From positions 682,001 through 746,000 of the forward strand of contig JAYJMM010000069.1 in assembly GCA_037349105.1 (NCBI GenBank): a stretch of 64,000 nt of DNA, read 5' to 3'. Below, one piece after another: positions 33,438 through 45,400 of this stretch. Under the pieces are notes generated by a model that was given only the letters and a program-made list of their open reading frames with translations, searched no databases and was not told the DNA's origin. How positions within the stretch are numbered: position 1 is the first letter of the stretch; each line of letters starts with the position of its first letter. The stretch is from Limnomonas spitsbergensis (taxonomy: Eukaryota > Chlorophyta > Chlorophyceae > Chlamydomonadales). The translations under genes were made by a program, and so were the position numbers.

Positions 33438-36400
33438 ATGGTAAGTCAGGGTTCGTGTGCAGGTCCGCCCCCGGCAATGAACCGCTCATCGAACTGCTGC
33501 ACCTTCACAGGGTGTGCCTGGCCTGTTTGCATGGCTCAGGCGCAAGTACCCTGTGATCTGCCACTCTCTGCACAAGAAACAGGATGGCACATGGGAGAAC
33601 GGCGAGCAAGTGGACAACCTGTATATAGGTTAGTTCAGCAACGTCCGGGATTCAGGACTCTAGAACGGTACGGTGCTTTTTCTTCTTTTAAATGCGTACC
33701 AGCCCACCTTGGATTGGCCGCTGGGTGGCCATCACTGGGCCGATCAGGACCCAATTTAACGAATGGGTGGTGCTTCAAAAGTGTTGAAACTTGAGAGAGA
33801 CTGTGTACCGTACTTATGTAGCAGGGCTGGCAGGCAAATGCTCTCATCCAGGCGGCAGGCGGCGGCAGGGCTTGCTGTGCCAGGCCACCAAAGCCTGATT
33901 CAGCTGCACTGTAGCTGAGGCTGGCTAAAACAAACAGTGTTCAGCAGCCGCAGGTCAACAGCGCACGGGTGTATCAGCAAGCTTTCTTAAACAAGCAAAC
34001 AAAACCCCAACATAGGTAAACTGCTTGACCCTTAGGACCTGTCCCGCAGAGACGCATGGGACCTCGACCCTTCAGCACATAGAGACAGGATACCTCCAAA
34101 TTTAATGCAGAGTTCGGAGGGTCAGATCCTGGTGTCAGATCCAGGGTTCAGATCAGACTCGATCAGTTATAACTTGGCCCATCTCACGTTGTGCCAGCTG
34201 CCCATTCCCCCCCCACTCTTTGCCCATTGTCTATTTCAGGGCACACCAGACTGTGTTTGGCAGGCCAATGCGCCGCTGCTGGGCCGATGGGGACCAAACT
34301 TTGCCTGGCCTACGGCCGATGGAAGTATGGAACACGCAACAGGGCCCTCAAAGTCGCCCACTGAAGTGTAGCTGAATCACTTTGAAACAAACAGTTTCCT
34401 TTCATTCCCCTCCTTTGCCTACCAAGGTGTAGCTGAACTGTAGCTCAAGCTGAATTGTAGAAGAAGCAAACTGTCTTCTCACCTTCCCCGCTCGCTCTGT
34501 GCCCATACATAAACCACATCACACATTGCTGCTCCCATGCTGGCGTGATGTAGCTGAACTGTAGCTGAATCACCCTAAAACACACAGTGTCCTCCCCTTC
34601 CCCGCCCCCTCTGTACCTAGACATGAACCACATCATCCATTGCTGTACCCATGCTGGTGTGGGAGCAAAGGATGGGGCCGACCAGCTGTCAGAGGCCTCC
34701 ATTCATGCACACATCCGCGCTTATCTCGATGTCATCATGGAGGTCACCAGGCAAGTCCAGTGCTTATTTAGGTGCATGTCAGACCACCAATGGGGGACCG
34801 CCGGCTGAGCCTCAGTCTCCTCACTTGACCACCTGGATTTTATTGCTTCTTTAAGAGCACGCGAGACCACTGGGTGACTGCTGGTGCTCTTTCATGTCAG
34901 ACCACCAATGGGGGGCCACCGGCCAGGTCTCACTCTCCTTCCTTAACCCCATGGTGAGTGCCAGGGCTGCTTCTATTTATTGCTTCTTTTAGAGCACGCG
35001 AGACCACCGGGTGAGTGCTGATGCTCTTCGGATTGCATGTCAGACCACCAATGGGGGCAACCGGCTGGACCTCATTCTCCTCATTTGGCCGCCTGGATGT
35101 TATCCTTCGGTTTGCCTTTTTTTTTGAAGTCACCGAAACTTTTAGTTCCTTAAGTGTTATGACAAAACCCCACACACCATCCACCAGCTTACTCCATTTG
35201 CATGACCACCTCACTCCTGTACCCTAAACACCTGGCTTTGATTGCCTTTTTAAGTACGTGCCAGAGCACCTTCGGGGGCCCCCGGCCGGCCACCCCTGGG
35301 CCAATTGGAAGCAAACCTTGACCGGCCTACAGCAGGTGGTCCATACATCAGGTAGTCCCTACAACAGGGCTTGCTGCACCAGCCACCTACGGATGATGGC
35401 CGTAATTTAACTGAATTGTATCCGAAGCATGCTAAAATAAATGTATTGCATTACCCCCCCCCCCCCCCCCTTGCTCTCCTTTTGACTCCCCCTTCACCCC
35501 CCCTGTAGGCCCACCAACCTGGTGGTCCTAGCTGTAGACGGAGTTGCGCCGCGTGCCAAGATGGCCCAGCAGCGCACCCGCCGTTTCCTTTCGGCTCATG
35601 TTGGTCAAGTCACGGAGAAGGCTGGTGAGGAACGGTCACGGGGGATCTGGAGCAGGGCAATCTTTCCTGTAGGGTGCTTTGGCAACAAGTCAGCTACATC
35701 AGGCCAACGGCCGAGGGGACCTGATCTACCATGCCATTTTGCTTGGGGTACCGGCTGGAAGCCGGTATTGGCCAAGTGCCAATTGGCCCAGGGGTGGCCG
35801 CCCGGCGGCCTGCCCAAGGTGGTCAAGTGCGTTCTTGAATATGCGCTGGTGTCCAATACTCCAGACGTGTCCCCTCACCCAGGCGTTCCCTCCGGACCAG
35901 GACTTCAATTTGTTCCACCTCTGACTTTTGCCCCACACTTTTTCACACCCAAGCCCACCCATTATACCTGCCCCGCCCCTCCCTCCTGTCAGAGGTAGAG
36001 GTGCGGCGGGAAATGCTTTCCGAGGCTGGAGGCACCATCACCATACCCGATATCAACAAGTTTGACTCCAATATCATCACGCCGGTGAGAGGGTGATGCA
36101 TGGTCGCGTGATGTAACAGACCCGGGCTGTTCAGTTTTTTTCTTTTAGTGTACTCTGGCTGCAATTTAGCTCCTTCACGGCCATAGGAACTGGTGCAACA
36201 AGCCCTGCTGCGCGGACCACCGCGCCTTAGGCCGGCCTATGTTGGTCCCTGAAGTCCCTACGGTGGCTGCTTGGTCGTCCCTTATGGCCGGTTGCCCCTC
36301 GTGGTGGCCGTCCAGTTGCCCTCATAGGCGCTCTAGCAGGAGCGCAAAGAGGCACATATGCTGATACACTTCATGAGATAGCCTTCTGCCCACCCCGCCT

Positions 36401-39400
36401 AACATTTTCTCCGCCCACACGTGCAGGGCACTGAGTTCATGGTGAAAGTGAGCTGCTGCCTCAAGGAGTGGGCGCGCAGCAAGATAGAGGCCAACCCCAA
36501 AGGGACAAAACTCAAGGTATCTCGATTATTTCCCCTCCCTGCCGTTTTGCCTTTCCCACACGGGGGGGGGGGTAGTAGTGCTACCGTATGTGGACAAGGC
36601 CCTGCATAGGTCTGCATGGATCCGCATGGATCTGCATGGCTCCATATGGTTCAGCATTGCTACGCATGGCTCTGCACGGCTCTGCATGCCCCTGCATGGA
36701 AATGCTAAGGTCTGCATGACTGCATGGCTCAACATGGCCCCGCATGACTCTGCATGCTTAGCACATTTTTTCATGGCTCTGCATGCATCTGTATGACTCC
36801 ACATGGCTCCACATGGCTCTGCATGACTGAACATATTTTTTCATGGATCTGCATGACTCCACTGGGCCTTAGAGATTATGGCCTCCAGCGGTATGCCGAT
36901 CACCCCCCTCCCCCTTGGTCCCGCCCCCTCCGCTGCAGATCCTCGTGTCAGACGCCAGCGAGCCAGGCGAAGGCGAGCATAAGATCATGCGGCTAGTGCG
37001 CGGCATGCGGGCCAGGCCGGACTACCGTCCCAACACCCGACACGCCGTGTACGGACAGGACGCAGACCTGCTGCTGCTCAGGTAGGGACGCAGGTTTGGA
37101 GAGCTGCGATGACAGCTTCAAAGTCACGCAGAAGCTGGTGACTACCTTGGAGCAGGGGCAGGCCTGAGGACGTTGGGGATCGCGAGACAGACCTGGAGTT
37201 TAGCATTGTAGGCTTGAGGCGGCGTAGACTGCAGCAGCCTGCCTTGTTGTGACTTCCTACCTGCTTCCTGGCTGCACAGTTAGGTATAAATTGCTCATGC
37301 TTGTCAGAGGTTGGATTTGTATCGTTGGAATCGGAACACCATCTGGCGCGATGTCAACTATTTTCTGCCCAGCTTTTGTCTGCCCAACTGTTTTATGCCC
37401 CAACTGTTGCCTGCCCAACTGGTTTATGTCTAACTGGTTTTCTGCCCAGCTTTTGTCTGCCCACCTGTTTTCTGCCCACCTTTTTTCTGCCCACCTGTTT
37501 CTTTCCCAACTGCTTTCTGCCCAACTGTTGTCTGCCCAACTGCTTTCTGCCCAACTGTTGCTGGCTTCCTGCTAGCTTCCCATCATCTCTCATGCCAGGC
37601 TGTCGCTGCTGCCGTTTCTGTTTGCTAACACCTCCCCGCTGCCTCTCTCCCCTTCAACAGCTTACTGCTGCATGAGCCCCATGTGATGGTTGTACGGGAG
37701 CTGTTTGAACGGCAGGTGAGCTGTTTGAATGACACGTGATATGTTGGAGCGGCAGGTGAGCTGTTTGAACGACAGCTGCATGTCAGGGAGGCCTGGGCCG
37801 TAGTTCATGAACAGAAGCAAACTAGGCATGTATTATTAAGCACATTGGCACCAAAGGATTGTCGGAGATACGTGCAGAGGGCCAAATCTTGATTCAAGAA
37901 AAGCGATGACAGGCTCCACTATCGAGAAAGCTGTCTCCCCCCCCCCTCTGCCTCCTACCCCCCCTACTTTCTCACGCTGATGAACTGCTGTGCACTCGTT
38001 GCTCTTTAAGGCTCATTTCCATGCCGAGCACCTGCTGGATCACTTGGAACTTGGAGATGATCATTGCCCCTCCCCCCTTTGGCATTCGTCCCCTTCGTGC
38101 AAGCCACTCCTTTAGGGAGTAAAGTTGCTCTCCTCCCCCTTCGTTCTCGTCTCCTCTAATTTGTACCAGCTTCTAAACTAGGAGATAGACCGGGCTCTTT
38201 GCTTAACCCTTTACCCTTCAACCCTCTGCCTCACCTCGCCTTCCCCTTCCTGTGCTCGCCAGTCCTCTGCCCCGGTCGTCGTGATGCGGGGCGAGCTTTC
38301 TACGGCAGATCAAACCCGCGCCTGTCAACGCAGCCACGTGCCCAGCTTTGAGGAGGTGGATATTGGTGTGCTGCGCTCCTGCCTGCACTGGGAGTTTGCT
38401 GACCAAGTGGGTGAGTGGTGTGATGCCATCCTGCGTTCATTGGAAGTTTGTTGACCATGTTAGTGAGTGCAGGACACCTGGCAGTTTGCAGAACAAGTGA
38501 GTGTGTGCATGGAAGCTGGGCGGAAGGTACATAGGGGGTACCTGGAGGGTAGCTGGGTAAAGGGGAACAGGATGGCACCCTCGGGGTCTCTGGATATGTC
38601 GGGGTTATCACCGGCCCTGGCTTGCATCTCAGGCCCAGTCAAAGTTGAAAGCATGCAATATGAAATCTTATTTTTTATTCACCCTGGGCTTTGAAAGTCT
38701 GACCTGGGATTGTGAAGACAGTGGATGTTGCCAGCTGCTGCTTTTGCTGGATTTTTGCTGTAAATGGCTTGTTGCTACATCATGTGGGCTGTTGCTCCAT
38801 TGTGTAAGCTGTTGCTTTGCAGGTACTCCTCCGGGTAGCAGCAGCGAGGACGAGGAGGATGGCGAGCTAGATGCACAGGACAGCGATGGACAGGAGGAAA
38901 AGGAACAGAGGAAGATGAAGGAGGGAGAGAAGGAGGAAGAGGAGGAGGAGGAAGAGGAGCAGAGAGATATGAAGGAGGAGGAGGAGGAGGAGGAAGAGGA
39001 GAAAGGGCTGGTGTCGTGCTCTGGGACGGAGGATGATGATGGTGAGGTTGCCAAGCAAGGCCATGACAAGCGAGAGGAGGAGCGCCGCGGGCGGATGGGA
39101 GCCGGAGCCAAAGCGGGACCGGGGAGCAACCGCAAGGCTGCAAGCGCACGAGGCGCCTTGCCGCCGGCGGGTGATGGCGCCTCCATCTCCTCAGGCAGCG
39201 GCAGCGGCCGGCCGACTCGTGCTGGAGCGAGCGGTTTCGGCTCTTCCTCTGCTGCCTCTCCCTCTGCCGCAGCCCCTGCTGCTAAGCGTAAGCCTTGTCT
39301 TACCTCCTTTGAGCGCGTGCTGGAGGATCTGGTGGTCCTCACATTTTTGGCCGGCAATGATTTCCTGCCCAACGTGCCAAGCATCAGCCTGTATGATATG

Positions 39401-42400
39401 CCCAACGGTGCGTTGGTGGGCCAAGGGAAAAGGATAGGTTGGGGAGGGGTGGGGTGGGGGGGCAAGCCAGGTTGGGGAGGGGGCATGCCTTGATGGACAG
39501 GGAGACGGGATATTTTCACTGGCATGCCCTGATTCAGTCCTTAATTCCTGCTTCAACCTTTCACCCGTAACATATGCTCCTACCCTTCAGAGATCATTAC
39601 AAACCTGCCTCCTTACCGTCTCCCCTCCCCTCCCTCCGTCCCGCCTAGGCCTGGACCTGCTGTTGTACACCTATTGAGACTTGCTGCCTCAGCTGGGGTC
39701 GGGCATGCCCTGATTCAGTCCTTATTTCCTGCTTCAACCCTAAACCCCCAACATGTCCTCCAACCCGCCCAGGTCTGGACCTGCTGTTGTACGCCTATCG
39801 GGACTTGCTGCCTCAGCTGGGATCCGGTATCACTAGCAGCGAGGGGATCAATGCAGGGCGCCTCAGTATGCTCCTGGCTCGCCTAGCCAGGGACGAGGAG
39901 CGGGCTTATGAGAGACGCGCGGTGAGTCGGGTTGGGTGGATGGTTTCGGAGGATGTTCTGAGGCGGCTTGTCCTCAGGATCTAGCCAGGGATTAGATCTT
40001 CAGAGATCGTTACAAAGCATCAGTTATATATCCTTTGGATGAGAGGATGTGAAGCATGCGCCTTCGGGGGGGACATTTATTTTCCGCTTTGTGGCGGGGG
40101 CTAGTTGTTTGGTGGGTTGGCTGGCTGGCTGGTTGGTTGGCTGGTTGACTGGCTGGCTAGATTCTGCAGTGCGGTGGGACTGAGGTTGGGTTTCGGAGAG
40201 TGGCAGGCGCATGAGGGCACACGGATGCGAGGCAATTTTGAATGCATCGCTTGGTTGCAGGCTGTGTGTTGGTAGGCTGTTTGATTGGCTGTGTGGTTGA
40301 CCGTGTGCTTGGTAGGCTGTTTGATTGGCTGTGTGGTTGACCGTGTGCTTGGTAGGCTGTTTGATTGGCTGTGTGGTTGACCGTGTGCTTGGTAGGCTGT
40401 TTGATTGGCTGTGTGGTTGACCGTGTGCTTGGTAGGCTGTTTGATTGGCTGTGTGGTTGACCGTGTGCTTGGTAGGCTGTTTGATTGGCTGTGTGGTTGA
40501 CCGTGTGCTTGGTAGGCTGTTTGATTGGCTGTGTGGTTGACCGTGTGCTTGGTAGGCTGTTTGATTGGCTGTGTGGTTGACCGTGTGCTTGGTAGGCTGT
40601 TTGATTGGCTGTGTGGTTGACCGTGTGCTTGGTAGGCTGTTTGATTGGCTGTGTGGTTGACCGTGTGCTTGGTAGGCTGTTGAATTGGCTGTGTGGTTGA
40701 CCGTGTGCTTGGTAGGCTGTTTGATTGGCTGTGTGGTTGACCGTGTGCTTGGTAGGCTGTTTGATTGGCTGTGTGGTTGACTGTGTGCTTGGTAGGCTGT
40801 TTGATTGGCTGTGTGGTTGACCGTGTGCTTGGTAGGCTGTTTGATTGGCTGTGTGGTTGACCGTGTGCTTGGTAGGCTGTTTGATTGGCTGTGTGGTTGA
40901 CCGTGTGCTTGGTAGGCTGTTGAATTGGCTGTGTGGTTGACCGTGTGCTTGGTAGGCTGTTTGATTGGCTGTGTGGTTGACCGTATGCTTGGTAGGCTGT
41001 TTGATTGGCTGTGTGGTTGACCGTATGCTTGGTAGGCTGTTTGATTGGCTGTGTGGTTGACCGTATGCTAGGTAGGCTGTTTGATTGGCTGTGTGGTTGA
41101 CCGTATGCTTGGTAGGCTGTTGAAATGGCTGTGTGGTTGACCGTGTGCTTGGTAGGCTGTTTGATTGGCTGTGTGGTTGACCGTGTGCTTGGTAGGCTGT
41201 TTGATTGGCTGTGTGGTTGACCGTGTGCTTGGTAGGCTGTTTGATTGGCTGTGTGGTTGACCGTGTGCTTGGTAGGCTGTTGAATTGGCTGTGTGGTTGA
41301 CCGTGTGCTTGGTAGGCTGTTTGATTGGCTGTGTGGTTGAACGTGTGCTTGGTAGGCTGTTGAATTGGCTGTGTGGTTGACTGTGTGCTTGGTAGGCTGT
41401 TTGATTGGCTGTGTGGTTGACCGTGTGCTTGGTAGGCTGTTTGATTGGCTGTGTGGTTGACCGTGTGCTTGGTAGGCTGTTGAATTGGCTGTGTGGTTGG
41501 CTGGCTGGTTGCAGGCTGTATTAATGATGAGCGCTGACGATGAAGCCGCGATACCTGCAAACATGGGAATATTTTGGTTAGGTTTATCAAAGTATGAGGC
41601 TGTTTGATTGGCTGTGTGGTTGACCGTGTGCTTGGTAGGCTGTTTGATTGGCTGTGTGGTTGACCGTGTGCTTGGTAGGCTGTTTGATTGGCTGTGTGGT
41701 TGACCGTGTGCTGGGTAGGCTGTTGAATTGGCTGTGTGGTTGACCGTGTGCTTGGTAGGCTGTTTGATTGGCTGTGTGGTTGACCGTGTGCTTGGTAGGC
41801 TGTTGAATTGGCTGTGTGGTTGACCGTGTGCTTGGTAGGCTGTTTGATTGGCTGTGTGGTTGACCGTGTGCTTGGTAGGCTGTTTGATTGGCTGTGTGGT
41901 TGACCGTATGCTTGGTAGGCTGTTTGATTGGCTGTGTGGTTGACCGTATGCTTGGTAGGCTGTTTGATTGGCTGTGTGGTTGACCGTATGCTTGGTAGGC
42001 TGTTTGATTGGCTGTGTGGTTGACCGTATGCTTGGTAGGCTGTTGAATTGGCTGTGTGGTTGACCGTGTGCTTGGTAGGCTGTTTGATTGGCTGTGTGGT
42101 TGACCGTATGCTTGGTAGGCTGTTTGATTGGCTGTGTGGTTGACCGTGTGCTTGGTAGGCTGTTTGATTGGCTGTGTGGTTGACCGTGTGCTTGGTAGGC
42201 TGTTGAATTGGCTGTGTGGTTGACCGTGTGCTTGGTAGGCTGTTGAATTGGCTGTGTGGTTTACCGTGTGCTTGGTAGGCTGTTTGATTGGCTGTGTGGT
42301 TGACCGTGTGCTTGGTAGGCTGTTTGATTGGCTGTGTGGTTGACCGTGTGCTTGGTAGGCTGTTTGATTGGCTGTGTGGTTGACCGTGTGCTTGGTAGGC

Positions 42401-45400
42401 TGTTGAATTGGCTGTGTGGTTGGCTGGCTGGTTGCAGGCTGTATTAATGGTGAGCGCTGGTGACGAAGCCGCGATACCTGCAAACATGGGAATATTTTGG
42501 TTGGATTTATCAAAGTATGAGGCTGGCCGCCCACAAGCCTAGAAAGCCTGAAACGCAAACACAGAAAACAATCATCCATTACTCATCCACACCTGTGACC
42601 ATCGAACCCTCCCCTGTTCACACCCACTGGTGTGCAGCGCTTCCGGCAACGGAAGCTTCAGGAGCAGCAAGAAGCTGCGCAGCAGCTGTCCGGCCGAGTG
42701 GACACGGCCGTGGAGGGGCTGGGTGGCTGGGTCAGCATGGGGGAGATGCGCGATGCAGGAGACCTGGATGTGGCCCTGGGTGAGGAGGGTGGGGAAGGGA
42801 GGAAGGGGGGCAAATGAGAAAAAAGAGATTTACACATAAAAGGTTCTCATGACAAAGTTTAAGAGAAACGATGAGGGCATTTCCAAAGCACAGCAAAACC
42901 TAAATGTAATCGAGATGGGATGGGGTGCAGGACTGGGTGAGGAGATCGAGGGGACAGGACGGGGTGTGGGACTAGATATGGAGAGCAGGGGACAGGAAGG
43001 TCACCTACGTCTGACTAACCTCCCTTCACCTGGATCTGAATGCTGCCAGCCTCTCAGCCCCTGCCCCTCCCACTCCGCCCCTCTCTTGCCCTAAGGATCG
43101 GTGTCTCTGTCGGATGAGGTGAGGGAGGCCTTGGGCCTGCCCCCGGTGTCTGATGTGCCGCCTCTGGACCTGAAGGCCGCCAGCCCCTCGGAGCTGCGTG
43201 TAGAGCTCTGGAGGCGCGTCACCCTACGGGTTGAGCAGCGGGTCATGTCAGGGGACCCCTGGTGCGGTGTAAGGGAGGGAGCCAGGAGAGGGGGTGGGGG
43301 GGGGAGGGGGAGGGGATGGGGAGAGGGAGAGGGAGAGAGGCAGGGAAAGGGAAAGTTAGGCACGTTTCAATGAGAGGGAGTTGGGAGAGAGGAGGGTGGG
43401 GGATGGCGAGGTATTGATGCGAGGCAGGTGCGAGAAAGGGAGTGGGGAGAAGGAGAGGGCAGGACAAGGTAGCGGAGGGAGGGTGATGGCAGGGCAGGTG
43501 GGGGTTAGTAAGGTTTGGATAAGAGGGGGGAGGTGAGGAAGTTTATTTGCGGGGGAGGCAGGCAGGGAGAGAGAGGGTGGTGGAGGGGAGGGCAAAGTAC
43601 ACGTAAGGTGTGGAGGGAGACAGGATGGGGAAGAGGGGGGGAGAGGGGTTTTATTTGCGGGAGAGACAGGGAGGTAGAGAGGGTGGTGGAGGGCAAGGGC
43701 AAGGCAGACATAAGGTCAACCTGTAGGTCAGCATGTAGGTCAGCCTGTAGGTCAGCCTGTAGGTCAGCCTGTATGTCAGCCTGTAGGCCAGCCTGTAGGT
43801 CAGCCTGAAGGTCAGCCTGTAGGTCAGCCTGTAGGTCAGCCTGTAGGTCAGCCTGTAGGTCAGCCTGTAGGTCAGCCTGTAGGTCAGCCTGTAGGTCAGC
43901 CTGTAGGTCAGCCTGAAGGTCAGCCTGTAGGTCAGCCTATAGGTCAGCCTGAAGGTCAGCCTGTAAGTCAGCCTGTAAGTCAGCCTGTAGGTCAGCCTGT
44001 AGGTCAGCATGTAGGTCAGCCTGTAGGTCAGCCTGAAGGTCAGCATGTAGGTCAGCATGTAGGTCAGCCTGTTGGTCAGCCTGTAGGTCAGCCTGTAGGT
44101 CAGCCTGTAGGTCAGCCTGTAGGTCAGCCTGTAGGTCAGCCTGTAGGTCAGCCTGAAGGTCAGCCTGTAGGTCAGCCTGTAGGTCAGCCTGTTGGTCAGC
44201 CTATAGGTCAGCCTGTAGGTCAGCCTGTAGGTCAGCCTGTAGGTCAGCCTGTAGGTCAGCCTGTAGGTCAGCCTGAAGGTCAGCCTGTAGGTCAGCCTGT
44301 AGGTCAGCCTGTTGGTCAGCCTATAGGTCAGCCTGTAGGTCAGCCTGTAGGTCAGCCTGTAGGTCAACCTCCATGAACGGGAAGATTACACATCTGCGGC
44401 TGAATTTACCATCAGCTTCATCTCCGTGCAATCTGCATGTACCTGAAACAGTGGACCCTCAACCCTCAACACTGAACACTGAGCACTGAACTCTTATTTA
44501 TTAACCCTCGACCCTCATCACTACGGTAAACCCTGAAACACAGTGTATCAATAGCGATATAAGGCCCCCTGCTTTACAGTCACCCAGGCGAGGTTCACAG
44601 GGTCCACCACGTCGTTTCAGCTCCATCCATACATATGTGGACATATGGATATATTCCAGCTCCGTCACATTCCTTGTCCCCACCTCCCCGCCCTTCCGCA
44701 CCCAACACAGGTCAAACACCTGATACAAATAAATACCGGTAAGTAAATATTATTAACGCACAAGCCCTGAAGCATGATGACGAAAGCCACCCTGGTCGCT
44801 GGGTAGGCTACCTCACTGCCTAGGATTAAGAAGGAGGACCCCTTCCCCTACCTCCCTGCTCTCACGCCTCCTCCCACTGCCCTCGTCTTATGCCAGGGCT
44901 GATGACCCCTGCTCGATGCACTCCGCGGGCCACAGACAGCGCTACTATGAGCGTAACTTCTCTCGGGAGATGCAGCGCTGCAACGGCAACGTGGAGCGGG
45001 TGGCGCAGAAAGCGTGTAGGGCATTCCTGGAGGGCTGCACCTGGGTGCACAGGTGGGTGGGTGCAGGCTGGGGGATGAGGTGGGTGGGTGCAGGCAGGGG
45101 GATGAGATCAGTGGCTTAAACCCTGAACTCTTACCTCTACACCCTTAACCTGACAGGTGTATATTCTGGGTGTCTTGCTCATGTCACTGTGACCATAAAA
45201 AGAAAGATGCACCCTCTTGAGGGTTTTGCTTTGTACCTGTGATTTTTTGTAAAGAAGCATGGGTATAATCTTCTGCATATTATTTTTCAAGAAGCATCGG
45301 TGAGAGTTCAGGGTACAGCGCGGCCTGGGCCCATGCTCTTTCCCACGCTGCATGGATGGTCTGCATAGAATCGGCCTGCTTGCTCCGATGTATCGTCGCA

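Noticed and set aside
38668..39525. 285-codon minus-strand frame
   Set aside because: Antisense shadow of the acidic XRN exon 10 (GAG runs read as Ser/Leu).
40157..42487. Open frames of 330, 487 and 776 codons on the minus strand
   Set aside because: Entirely explained by the 40-bp minisatellite, whose units have no stop in any minus frame. The region is an intron of the plus-strand exonuclease with verified phases on both sides.
43651..44367. 238-codon (LTYR)n frame
   Set aside because: 12-bp minisatellite in an XRN intron.
40262..44367. CRISPR-like arrays
   Set aside because: Units are contiguous, without unique spacers, in introns of a eukaryotic gene.
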